Positions 1-7,225 of a stretch of 10,683 bases of DNA are shown one piece after another; within the stretch, counting starts at the first letter, position 1; every line of letters begins with the position of its first letter. The stretch lies in NCBI GenBank assembly GCA_903813345.2, contig CAIIXF020000012.1:5687318-5698000 (forward strand). The letters run 5' to 3'. Made by a program: the position numbers and the translations under genes. Source of the stretch: Owenia fusiformis (lineage: Eukaryota; Annelida; Polychaeta; Sabellida; Oweniidae). Under the pieces are notes generated by a model, which saw only the letters and a list, made by a program, of their open reading frames with translations, was not told the origin of the DNA and ran no database searches.

Positions 1-24
1 AAGACAGAGTGAATGGCATGTTAT

Positions 25-1091
25 TTCTCCATACAAAAATAAAATGCGAAATAGTTGGCACTGCAAACTCAATTATTTGGATTTTGATATATCGCTTTGT
101 CTATTTTGCTTTCCGTATAATAATGTTGGCCATGATTCGTCATGTATACATGGTGGCCAAAATAAATACACAGGTTAAACCATGCAGTGTGTTATATCAT
201 TTTAAAGATAAACCACACAAGCCAGTCTATGTGTGTAGTGAAATAGAGGTCATGTGAAAGGGCATGAAATGTAATCTTTCAGTAATTTTGTATTAAGTAA
301 TTTTTCATTAGACGGCAGACAATGACTGTTTATGCCATTTCTTTTTCCATACGTTTTTTGACTCAGCAAGATTATTGATGAACACTTAAGGTTAAATTTT
401 CTTTTCCTTTTTTCTGTTTTAGTTAATCCAAAACAGAAACTTGTGTTATGTAAATCTTGGGGACAAGAATTTTATCCCGAGTACCAATTGCATAATGATT
501 TACCTGATTGCACAATTAGGATCAGTTGATTTATATTCCATAACTTGGTACAAAGGACTTTTCATCAATGTACAAAAAACAATGATTTTTCAGTGATTCA
601 TGATAAGATATGAACACATGATTCATCATAAGAAAGGAGAGACACGTTGCTTCATTGCAAACTAAATGAATTGATGTAATCATCACTGATCTGGTGTTTT
701 TACAATATTTTCATTTGTTGCGTTTTTTCGGACGCACTGTATATCAAGTGTCCACTCAGGATTTGTAAAAAGTAGCCAAAGAGTATCGTAGGCAAGGTGC
801 GAAAATACGAAAAAGATCAAATAATCTTTATGTTAGGACTAAGAAATTCAATATAGCAAGGCATTATGTCCCAACGCAATATGAAACTTCTAAACATTTG
901 AACAAAAAATAAAAAGCAATTTGACAAGTAATTTCTCAGCAATAGATAAGCCAAATTCGTTGAAAACTTTACTCGTGGCACCTTAGGAGTGGTTTCTGCT
1001 AGCACCATGATACATGTAAGAGATTGGTCTCACATTATATGTTTATTTTATAAAGGTATTATGTCAAAATAACCAATATCAATGTTAAAGT
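25..1091 (+). repeat. Tandem duplication, copy A, block I
   Basis: This stretch aligns collinearly with 6649-8245, with about one difference in ten bases plus indels. Landmarks shared by both copies are the segment around ATATCGCTT (89 / 6707), GACAATGAC (319 / 6801), the block CCAAAACAGAAACTTGTG (428 / 6916), GGAGAGACACGTTGCTTC (636 / 7126) and GAGATTGGTCTCACATTAT (1019 / 8169). Copy A has about 140 extra bases near 138-278 that copy B lacks. Copy B has a 632-bp transposon where copy A has an uninterrupted TA near 740. Apart from the candidate exon at 423-524, I see no gene here and read it as intron. Similarity begins only about 25 bases into the window. Confidence 0.9.
423..524 (+). CDS. 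Candidate short exon, phase 1-1, possible CCP-type C-terminal half
   Basis: The best pyrimidine tract and acceptor in the window (TTTTCCTTTTTTCTGTTTTAG, ending at 422) precede an open stretch. In phase 1 it reads about 34 residues starting (V)NPKQKLVLCKSWGQ and including NDLPDCT. The two cysteines and the LPDC ending resemble the last part of a CCP/sushi domain, where P-x-C or PDC often closes the fold, but the match is weak and I do not assign a family. A weak donor (ATCA|GTTGAT) at 525 would give 102 nt and a symmetric 1-1 exon, the same phase as the CCP exons at 4234 and 8897, with no stop at the junctions. The first 40 or so bases are almost identical in copy B. The alternative is an intron fragment with a chance acceptor. 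No downstream in-frame stop falls before the donor; a TGA follows shortly after it. Confidence 0.3.
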
Positions 1092-1248
1092 GTCTCACAT
1101 ATTCGATCAAAATTTGCCATGCAAACATGTTAGTCTACTTTACTGGCCCCCCTTGCTGTAACAAGGAACCCAAAACACATTAAAACGTAAACATAAACCA
1201 ATTAGTCACTTCACTATGAAAGTGGGGGGTGTTAGCAAATGTGTATTA

Positions 1249-1682
1249 GGCCATAAGAAGTAGATCCTTTGTTTTGCGTCCACTTGCTTGCACGATTTTG
1301 AGTAAATCAGAAAAAACAAACACATCAAAATAGCAATCACAAGGGTCTGAAAGTACCATTGCATTTCAGAATCAGATGAAATGGCGGATAATTTGATGTG
1401 CGTCAAAATTGACAGTGTTATAATTATTTGACATACATTGTGTTTTTTCTTATTTTTTACCCTTGAATAATAGCTATGTTTTTATATATTGTATAAAATG
1501 TATAGATATGTGTTTGTAATCACTGAAAATTGGGATGTCATCCTTTTTTATGCCCCTAAAATGTATATATTTCTCAGCAAACAAGTTTGTGTTTTTTCTT
1601 GAGTTTCTGTTTGTTTTCCTTGTACCATTGCATGATTTGGATTTTGCCAGGACGCAAAACAAAGAATCTACTTTTTATGGCC
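1249..1682. mobile_element. PIF/Harbinger-type MITE, 434 bp, TTA target duplication
   Basis: The ends are 33-bp terminal inverted repeats, 1249-1281 and 1650-1682, matching at about 31 of 33 positions. They start GGCCATAA(G/A)AAGTAGAT and end TTTGTTTTGCGTCC. Directly outside lie matching TTA trinucleotides (1246-1248 and 1683-1685). A 3-bp TWA duplication and GGC-type termini are family features of PIF/Harbinger elements. The 370-bp interior is AT-rich and shows no transposase motif, so this is a non-autonomous MITE dependent on a transposase elsewhere. It sits inside the 2.67-kb segment absent from copy B. The short open frames at either end simply read through the inverted repeats. Confidence 0.8.
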
Positions 1683-1711
1683 TTAGCAGAATACGCTGTG
1701 TGCATGGACTA

Positions 1712-1791
1712 AAGGCCCGGTCACACCGCCTAAACGTTGCTGGAGCGTTCCTTGAACGTTGAAAAAAATCATCAACGCTCGTAAACGTTCA
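1712..1791 (+). repeat. Foldback element, left terminal inverted repeat
   Basis: About 80 bp pair with 3131-3210 with only a handful of mismatches (CTAA against CCGG at about position 19-22, and single changes further in). The repeat contains paired AACGTTGCTGGAGCGTTCC and CTTGAACGTTGAAAAAA segments that can themselves fold. Confidence 0.9.
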
Positions 1792-2240
1792 CCACCGTTT
1801 AACAAAAGTTGGCATCCTTTAAAGCAACGCTGTAAACGCTCGGCCAACGCGGATGTTTCTCGAGTGGCCATCCTAACGCTCCAAAAGTTTTGAGCTGCTC
1901 AAAATATTGCGAGCGTTGAAAAAGGGACAATTTTACGCCCTGGCAAAGTTTATCACCGCTCCACCAACGCCCAGTCAAAGTTTGGCACCGCTAGACGCAA
2001 GTTCGTGGACGCTTGAATCCGCTAGACCAACGCAGAAATCTTCAACGCTGGACCACCGCTGCCTTCGCCAGCGTTGCCCGGGCGGCGATTAAACGTTGCA
2101 CAAACGTCGGTGGAGCGGTTGTTAGCGTTTTATCAGCGTACATGGGGTTGTTGGAACGGTGTCGGACGTTGTCGCAGCGTTCCATGGCGGCGATGAACTT
2201 TGCTTTGGCGTTGGTATAGAGGTGTCGGAGCGGGACCAGA
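1773..2240. repeat. Left arm subrepeat region of the foldback element
   Basis: Degenerate AACGCT-type words recur through this arm: at least ten exact AACGCT/AGCGTT copies from 1740 to 2190 plus many one-base variants (ACCGCT, AACGCC, AACGTT). Up to about 2060 the words run mainly as AACGCT/ACCGCT. After CGCCAGCGTTGCC at about 2067 they run mainly as the complement AGCGTT/AGCGGT. The arm therefore looks like an internal inverted duplication with its centre near 2065. It stands out as CpG-rich in an AT-rich, CpG-poor setting. Confidence 0.75.
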
Positions 2241-2247
2241 ATTTGGC

Positions 2248-2255
2248 TATAAATA
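2248..2255 (+). promoter_or_regulatory. TATA-box-like TATAAATA at inner end of left foldback arm
   Basis: A consensus-like TATAAATA lies exactly where the CpG-rich arm gives way to the AT-rich core, pointing inward. The right arm has the mirror copy at 2949-2956. No transcript or coding product is evident, so promoter function is inference; in AT-rich DNA such a word alone is weak evidence. Confidence 0.3.
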
Positions 2256-2259
2256 CGTG

Positions 2260-2920
2260 GAGAAATGCACCACTGTGTAGAACACTGTGGAGACACTTGT
2301 GCATTTTACATTTGATATATATTCATGTCTGGTATTTCAATTTTTGCATTGTAAATTCCTAAATTAAGCGCTCAAAGTTTGTGATTTTGGATTTTAAAAA
2401 GGTGAATTATGCGATTTTTGTTTTTCATTAAATGTTAATACAAATAGACTTTTACTGAGACCTTTATTCAAATATAGTATATACCTAGTGTTTTCACGTC
2501 AAGCAATTCAATAAATTATCTGTGAATTGTCTGCACAGCTTGTAAAATGTTGCACTCGTCATGGTATTATACAAAAAGTTGATGCGCGCACAGCAATGCA
2601 AAAATTTGTCATGCGTCATGATTATTACTTTGCTGTAAATGTTATTTGACATTGTTAAAGCAATTTGAACGTAAATCGGTTCCAAGTAATGGAAATGCAA
2701 CGATTAAATTGTGATATGTTTGTTTGAAATGATATGAGAGATTATTAAAGAAAATTGTAATGTTATTCATTCTTAATGTCATATTACATAATAGAAGCAC
2801 TTTAGATTTAAAAAATTTCTTCTTTAATCCTTGAAGGACTTTTGTTAAAGTTACAAATTCCAATAAAGGTCTTTACTCTCAAACACTTCCCACTTGAAAT
2901 AATTTCCCAGTAGTCAAACG
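2260..2920. other. AT-rich core of the foldback element, no gene seen
   Basis: This region has no long open frame and no recognised motif; the longest open stretch is about 73 codons on the minus strand (2642-2863) and resembles nothing I know. An 11-bp inverted pair AGACCTTTATT (2458-2468) / AATAAAGGTCT (2862-2872) lies inside it. That pair places an AATAAA polyadenylation-like signal on each strand, each downstream of the inward-facing TATA-like box of the opposite arm. Confidence 0.5.
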
Positions 2921-2948
2921 CGATATGCTGCTAAACCAACGCTGCTGC

Positions 2949-2956
2949 TATTTATA
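2949..2956 (-). promoter_or_regulatory. TATA-box-like TATAAATA at inner end of right foldback arm
   Basis: Read on the minus strand this is TATAAATA, preceded by the CpG-rich repeat array of the right arm and facing the core. It mirrors the copy at 2248-2255. Function is inferred from symmetry only. Confidence 0.3.
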
Positions 2957-3000
2957 CCCCCGCCGAAGCAACGCTCTCATGCACAGAACGCCGCTATACC

Positions 3001-3102
3001 GACGCTCGCATTACCGCTAAACAAACGCTAGCTACCGCTCGCAACCGCTTAATCAACGCTAAAGCAACGCCGGCTTCAGCGGTGCACCGCTAAGCCAACG
3101 CC
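3001..3102 (+). repeat. Helically phased array of (A/C)(A/C)CGC(T/C) words, right foldback arm
   Basis: Successive units end in CGCT or CGCC at 3006, 3018, 3029, 3039, 3049, 3060, 3071, 3091 and 3102. The gaps are 12, 11, 10, 10, 11, 11, 20 and 11 bases. The 20-base gap holds an inverted version of the word (CAGCGG at about 3077-3082). The mean is close to one helical turn, so the conserved words lie on one face of the DNA. The spacers between words are not conserved, which differs from a simple slippage minisatellite. Confidence 0.7.
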
Positions 3103-3130
3103 CGTGTTTTTGTTTTTTTTCCCCGTTTTG

Positions 3131-3210
3131 TGCGCGTTGACGAGCGTTGATGAATTTTTTCAACGTTCAAGGAACGCTCCAGCAACGTCCGGGCGGTGTG
3201 ACCGGGCCTT
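3131..3210 (-). repeat. Foldback element, right terminal inverted repeat
   Basis: This is the reverse complement of 1712-1791 with few mismatches, ending GGTGTGACCGGGCCTT directly before the TA target duplication at 3211-3212. Confidence 0.9.
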
Positions 3211-3212
3211 TA

Positions 3213-3955
3213 CACAATATCAGTGGTCATTTACTGTATCAACTTAGTAACCCTTGCATATCGTTCTCACTCAAGTATTGAATAATTTTTTTATGATCTA
3301 AATGTTTGTGGTTTATAAAAAATGTAATATATTTTAGTTAGAAATACATTAATTAATATATTCATTCAAACAGCACTAGAATGCGGGAAGAAAGAGCAAT
3401 GGTGACAAAATGCAGACAGAATTTTCCGTAAGGGTTTCAAACATTTCTGGACACAATTTTACATGTACTTCACGTGTACTGTTATTTTTAGTGCTGTATT
3501 TATAGATATAATTTCACGTATTAAAATCATATTTTCCAGCAATGACTTCAAATCCGGAACCACACCCATATCACATTTTCTTCAATAACTCCAAACATGT
3601 GTAAACATTGACAATGTGCATATAAATTCAGATTTCACGAGCTCTTTCCTATTCGAGTACCTATACACCCCTGCATGGATTTGAGTTGGATTCGCCTTTT
3701 ATACTTGAACCGATACACATCGCAAACGCTGATTGGATAAAGATTGCGAGAATCTTTAAAGTCACTCATTTATCCATTTCCTAATATACCTTTCCGTATT
3801 TATTTTAACAATATCACCTCAAATAAATTTTTGAAATTTAAGTGAATTTTGGATAATTGAGATAGATATAAAGAATCAATCAGACATTACTCGGCTCCCA
3901 TCGAAGGCAGTGAAGAACAAACGTGTGAAAATGATAGCTGGTACAAACACTACAT
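3213..3955. other. Non-coding, copy-A-specific sequence, no gene seen
   Basis: AT-rich unique sequence with no recognised exon or RNA gene. Bases 3757-3789 (TAAAGTCACT ... CCATTTCCTAATATAC) reappear in copy B at 8240-8272 and form the bridge between the two large aligned blocks. From 3790 to 3955 copy A differs completely from copy B, which has a transposon-like segment there. A TTTTCCAG acceptor-like site at about 3538 opens a short frame ending in TAA near 3603; I do not count it as an exon. Confidence 0.6.
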
Positions 3956-4233
3956 AGGTCTCATATCAGAGCTCCAGTATGGGAATTTTTGACATGCAAT
4001 TTTGTATTTCTGAGTACTCACAGAATAATTACTTGATCTTTTTCATATTTTACAACTGGCTAATGATACTATTAGGCTACTTTGTACAAGCTTGGATAAT
4101 CAGAAGCCGAGATAATACCTGTCAAAAAGTGGCTTAACTTTTTTACACCCGATATATAAATATAAACTTGGTTAAAACAAAAACTGTACTTTGCTCATAT
4201 GTTGTGACTTATGCAGCTTTTTTGTGGTTTCAG

Positions 4234-4416
4234 TAACGTGTCCTCCCCTAACCGACCCGGGTGATGGTCAGGTAATCGTAGGATGCTATAATCCTGGTTG
4301 CAAAGCAACCGTTATATGTGATGAAGGTTACGGACCAGACCCAGAATATGCTTCAAATGTGATTTGCCAACGAAATGGAAAGTGGGACATAGGAATCGCA
4401 GCATGCATTAAAATAG
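4234..4416 (+). CDS. CCP/sushi-like domain exon, copy A, phase 1-1
   Basis: This 183-nt internal exon encodes about 61 residues. The acceptor is TTTTTTGTGGTTTCAG (ending at 4233) and the donor ATAG|GTAATG (4417). Both junctions are phase 1, typical of shuffled extracellular modules. The domain reads (V)TCPPLTDPGDGQVIVG, then CYNPGC, ICDEGY, VICQRNGKW and a closing AAC. The CCP landmarks are present: first Cys with PPL, NG/DG-like turn, C..GY, C..NGxW, final Cys. It has six cysteines instead of the usual four; the extra pair forms C-x4-C (CYNPGC). CCP modules mediate protein-protein binding in complement regulators, selectins and many invertebrate surface or secreted proteins. The parent protein is unknown. 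Predicted net charge is about -3. The in-frame ATG upstream lies in the intron and is not a start. Confidence 0.85.
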
Positions 4417-5107
4417 GTAATGGCATTTTGACATTTTTTTTAAATATTAAAATAATGAAAAAATAAATTCACATGATGTGTAAAAATAAATCTTTCGCTA
4501 TTTGTGATGTATCGCTATCATTATAGCTAGTCATATAATTTGTAAACATTATATTGATATTTTAGTTGATGCTTCTTCAGTTAACAGGTGTTCTTTGGAT
4601 AACTTGATTACTCTGAAATCGTTCCTATTTATGGGACACACATTGTAGCTGGAGCTTAAAAAGAACTGTTTCAACAAAGCAATATTGAAACGAAAAGCTC
4701 TAAATCTAGCTTCCTCTAAATATAATATTTTCCATTCGATTCTAGCAATGCATCAGACCAAACCCATACGTTTGGAGACAAAGCGATTAAATCATTAAGC
4801 GATTTTATAAATAAAATCATTTATTTGTACTGGACTCTTGCAAACACCTTTAAATAAGAAAGATTGAGAGACAATGGACGGAGATATTAAAGACCTCTTC
4901 TATCCGGCAATTTATTCAGCTTGAATACCTGATAATCCAATCCCATTCAAAAATTACAAATGGATATTGGATCCTTTGGCACAAAGATGATTGTAGTAAC
5001 ATGAATCGGTCATTTCAGCTTATATACAAGATTAGCATTGCCCAAATCGGTATTTTTTTACTTATCTGTTCTTGAATTATTACCACCTTGTACAATCCAA
5101 TACATCT

Positions 5108-5137
5108 CCGCTGATGTTATGCCGAGTTATTCAGCGG
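5108..5137. repeat. Short inverted repeat CCGCTGA-N16-TCAGCGG, copy A
   Basis: A perfect 7-bp stem encloses 16 bases (5108-5114 / 5131-5137). The same hairpin is intact in copy B at 9814-9843, so it predates the duplication. The surrounding block is only about 4% diverged, so its conservation is not evidence of function. Confidence 0.5.
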
Positions 5138-5584
5138 TTTTGAGATTTCCATAATACCTACGCCATCAGGGGTATCGCAAAACCTTATCGATTGACAAGA
5201 TATCATGGACATTGGACACGACGTGTGACTTTAGGCAAATTGACCAATCAAAACGTTATTAGGTTGACCTGCATAAACAAAGCAAACTTTACGATTTGAA
5301 ATTCAATAATCTAATCGAGTGTTTCTTTAGAGTTACAATATACTATGTAATTAAATGTACATGGGAATGTAAGAGTCACTAATATAGATTAAATCATGCG
5401 ATTCAATGTTGATTTAAAATTGATTTCGCGATGAGAATGCACAAACACCTAGTGCATGTAGTGCATTTTCATAAATTCGTGCAAGATTTGTTCATGAAAA
5501 GTCCCGGTGAAAAGTGTCCCAATTGTTTTTTTTCAGTGCATAATAATGAGCTAACGCTGCAGGGCCATCATTGATTGGTCAAAT

Positions 5585-5613
5585 TTTACCGACATTAAAA
5601 TTGGGTCGGTAAA
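5585..5613. repeat. Hairpin TTTACCGAC-N11-GTCGGTAAA
   Basis: A perfect 9-bp inverted repeat (5585-5593 / 5605-5613) with an 11-base loop, in the copy-A-only segment. No role is evident. It could be one end of a decayed element, but no partner terminus was found. Confidence 0.5.
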
Positions 5614-5998
5614 GCATGTGGCTTTCTTTTGGGTACAAGGCGGTCATAATAGAAATCAAGATAAGTAAAAGACACCTTGGGCAATACAAGATAATACAAG
5701 ATGAGCTAACTGATATTTTGTTGTTAAGATTGCTGCTGAAGCACTTAACGACACAAGTAAGAACAATAATACAGAATACATTTGAGTTTTAAACATACAT
5801 AAGGCAAATCCGATTAGATCACCATGCCAGGGGTTGAGCGAACATCCCCTTTGTCGACTTTGCCGAAAATTATTTCAAAATCATGCAGTTTTCACCTTTC
5901 AAGTGGTTTTGGCAATTTTAGGGCCAACGTTGTCAAAAGGGGAACCACCCTGAATTTTTTCAAAAGTGAACCCCCTTGGCAAATCCTGGCTACTGGTG

Positions 5999-6410
5999 TA
6001 AAAGGTTAGAAGGTCTTATCAATGTATGGGCTTACTCTCCATTGATTTATATGGTTACATCCTTCTCTTATAATGTAATACACAATCAAGGCCAGAAAGG
6101 GCTGTGAAGAAGGGGGAACATGACTTATTTCACACTGGGGTAAAAGGGTAGGTGGTCCTATTAAATGTTGTAATGTAGTACACAATCAAAGCCAGAAAGG
6201 GCCGTGAAGAAGGGGGAACATGACTTATTTCACACTGGGGTAAAAGGGTAGGTGGTCCTATTAAATGTTGGTCCTACTCTCTATTGATTTATATGGTGAC
6301 CTAATTACAATTATTTTCCCTATTATTTATACACAGTTAGGGCCAGTAAGGGCCGTAAGGAAAGGGGACCATAATCCCCAGGGGACCATAATTTATTTTA
6401 CACCGGCATG
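5999..6410 (+). repeat. Higher-order degenerate repeat tract
   Basis: The stretch 5999-6058 (TAAAAGGTTAGAAGG ... CTCCATTGATTTATATGG) recurs at 6241-6300, and 6061-6116 recurs in diverged form at 6317-6368 (GGCCAGTAAGGGCCGTAAGG). This gives a unit of about 245-255 bp with a recent 100-bp tandem duplication inside it. A related GGGCCAA...AAAAGGGGAACC segment at about 5921-5945 suggests an older partial copy. Confidence 0.65.
6071..6270 (+). repeat. 100-bp tandem duplication, two units
   Basis: Units 6071-6170 and 6171-6270 are exactly 100 bp each and differ at three positions (6079/6179, 6090/6190 and the T/C in GGCTGTG/GGCCGTG). Both end CCTATTAAATGTTG. The near identity implies a recent event or recent homogenisation. 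Confidence 0.95.
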
Positions 6411-6438
6411 TGATATGTATAAGATAATTAGAAAAAGG

Positions 6439-6648
6439 CTTTAACACGTAGTTCAATGGGGGAGCTAAGGTTGCCAAACTTATGGATGGGAGTGAATGTA
6501 TGTCTAACGTCCTTTTTACAATCAAGTCTGATCTTTCAATATTTCTGTATTTTGTCAGAATATCTTTCGCAGAGCCAGCCAGTAGCCTTACAGTTTTTAA
6601 TTCGGTATTTATTCATAAATAACCATATTTTCATCCCGGTAAGCATAA
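6439..6648. other. Unique spacer between copies, no gene seen
   Basis: Both copies share AAGATAATTAGAAAAAGG (ending 6438 and 10169) and then diverge. Nothing here matches the sequence before position 25 or after 10170. It is AT-rich with no exon or motif I can support. Confidence 0.6.
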
Positions 6649-6910
6649 TTCTCCATACAAGAATAACATGCGAAATAGTTAGCACTGCAAACTACATTGG
6701 ATTTTGATATATCGCTTGGTCTCTTTTCGCTTTCCGTAAAACAATATTGGCCATGATTTGACAGTAATTTTGTAACAAGTAATTGTTCATAAGATGACAG
6801 ACAATGACTATTTATTCCATTTCTTTTTCTATATGTTTTGTTTCTGAACCAGCAAGAATATTAATAAATACTTAAAGTTAAATTTTCTTTTCCTTTTATC
6901 TTTTTATTAG

Positions 6911-7011
6911 TAAATCCAAAACAGAAACTTGTGTTATGTAAATCTTGTGACACGAATATCATCTCAAATACCAATTACATTATGATTTACCTGATTGCAC
7001 AAAAAGGATCA
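6911..7011 (+). pseudogene. Frameshifted copy-B counterpart of candidate exon 423-524
   Basis: The acceptor region TTTATCTTTTTATTAG is retained, and the first 12 or so codons ((V)NPKQKLVLCKS) are unchanged. One G is then missing (TTGGGGAC in copy A, TTGTGAC here), so the reading frame shifts and the LPDC ending is lost, although the GATTTACCTGATTGCACA bases that encode it are still there. If the copy-A version is a real exon, this one is inactive or encodes a different tail. If it is not an exon, this is simply intron drift. Confidence 0.25.
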
Positions 7012-7225
7012 GTTGATTGATATTTCATAACTTGGAACAAAGGCCTTTTCACCCATGTACAGATAATATTGATTTTTCAGTGGTCCATGATAAGATATGA
7101 ACAAATGATCGATGTATCATAGAAAAGGAGAGACACGTTGCTTCATTGCAAACTAAATGGAATTTATGTAATAATCACTGATCTAGTGTCTTTCTAGTAT
7201 CTGCGTTTTTTTCGGACGCACTGTT

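Larger units (their letters stand above)
1712..3210. mobile_element. Foldback DNA transposon, 1499 bp, TA target duplication, no coding capacity
   Basis: The termini AAGGCCCGGTCACACCGCC (left) and their complement (right) are flanked by TA on both sides (1710-1711, 3211-3212). The near-identical inverted repeat extends about 80 bp (1712-1791 / 3131-3210, roughly 95%). Beyond it both arms continue as GC- and CpG-rich sequence made of AACGCT, ACCGCT and their complements, but no longer align base for base. The left arm is about 530 bp and the right about 290 bp. They enclose a 660-bp AT-rich core (about 2260-2920) with no subrepeats and no recognisable protein. The layout (long arms built of short subrepeats, unique centre) recalls foldback elements such as the sea-urchin TU family, but I cannot show sequence homology. 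A TA duplication fits Tc1/mariner-like or related transposases; the mobilising family is not visible. Short open frames in the arms are repeat artefacts. Confidence 0.85.
3956..5426 (+). repeat. Tandem duplication, copy A, block III
   Basis: Aligns with 8620-10145 over about 1.5 kb, beginning AGGTCTCATATCAGAGCTCC and ending in GATTTAAAATTGATTT. Outside the CCP exon the copies differ at about 4% (11 substitutions in about 275 bases upstream of the exon, seven of them clustered at 4002-4025; about 9 in 215 downstream; similar beyond). One 37-bp indel lies after 4628, between CTAT repeats. The block holds the CCP exon at 4234-4416; the remainder reads as intron. Confidence 0.95.
5427..6414. other. 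Copy-A-specific 1-kb segment, no gene seen
   Basis: Copy B passes directly from GATTT (10145) to ATGTATAAGATAATTAG (10146), which in copy A are 988 bp apart, so the segment was inserted in A or lost from B. It contains a hairpin at 5585-5613 and a tandem-repeat tract from about 5999 to 6410. A 61-codon open frame at 5824-6009 ends inside that repeat tract; it has no recognisable domain and I do not call it a gene. Confidence 0.7.

Noticed and set aside
1907-2304. Several overlapping 60-84 codon frames on both strands
   Set aside because: They arise because the CpG-rich AACGCT/AGCGTT arms of the foldback element lack stops; there is no domain and the composition is that of a repeat translation.
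1710-3212. TAA/TTA three-base target duplication for the foldback element, which would make it Harbinger-like
   Set aside because: TAA on the left and TTA on the right are inverted, not direct, copies. Only TA is a true direct duplication, with AAGGCCC...GGGCCTT as termini.
3538-3605. Acceptor-like TTTTCCAG with a short open frame MTSNPEPHPYHIFF
   Set aside because: The frame meets TAA within about 20 codons, the donor is doubtful, and the region is absent from copy B, so there is no comparative support.
4191-4466. A 91-codon frame with an ATG start covering the copy-A CCP exon
   Set aside because: The ATG and first codons lie in the intron before a clear TTTCAG acceptor, and the tail runs past the GTAATG donor. 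Only 4234-4416 is coding. The same applies to the 74-codon frame at 8887-9111.
4566-4587. 22-nt micro-exon between TTTTAG and a GTGTTC donor
   Set aside because: Copy B has TTGTTC in place of the GT donor, and the exon would change phase from 1 to 2, breaking compatibility with the symmetric exons.
5824-6009. 61-codon plus-strand frame
   Set aside because: It overlaps the degenerate repeat tract, has no domain or splice context, and is missing from copy B.
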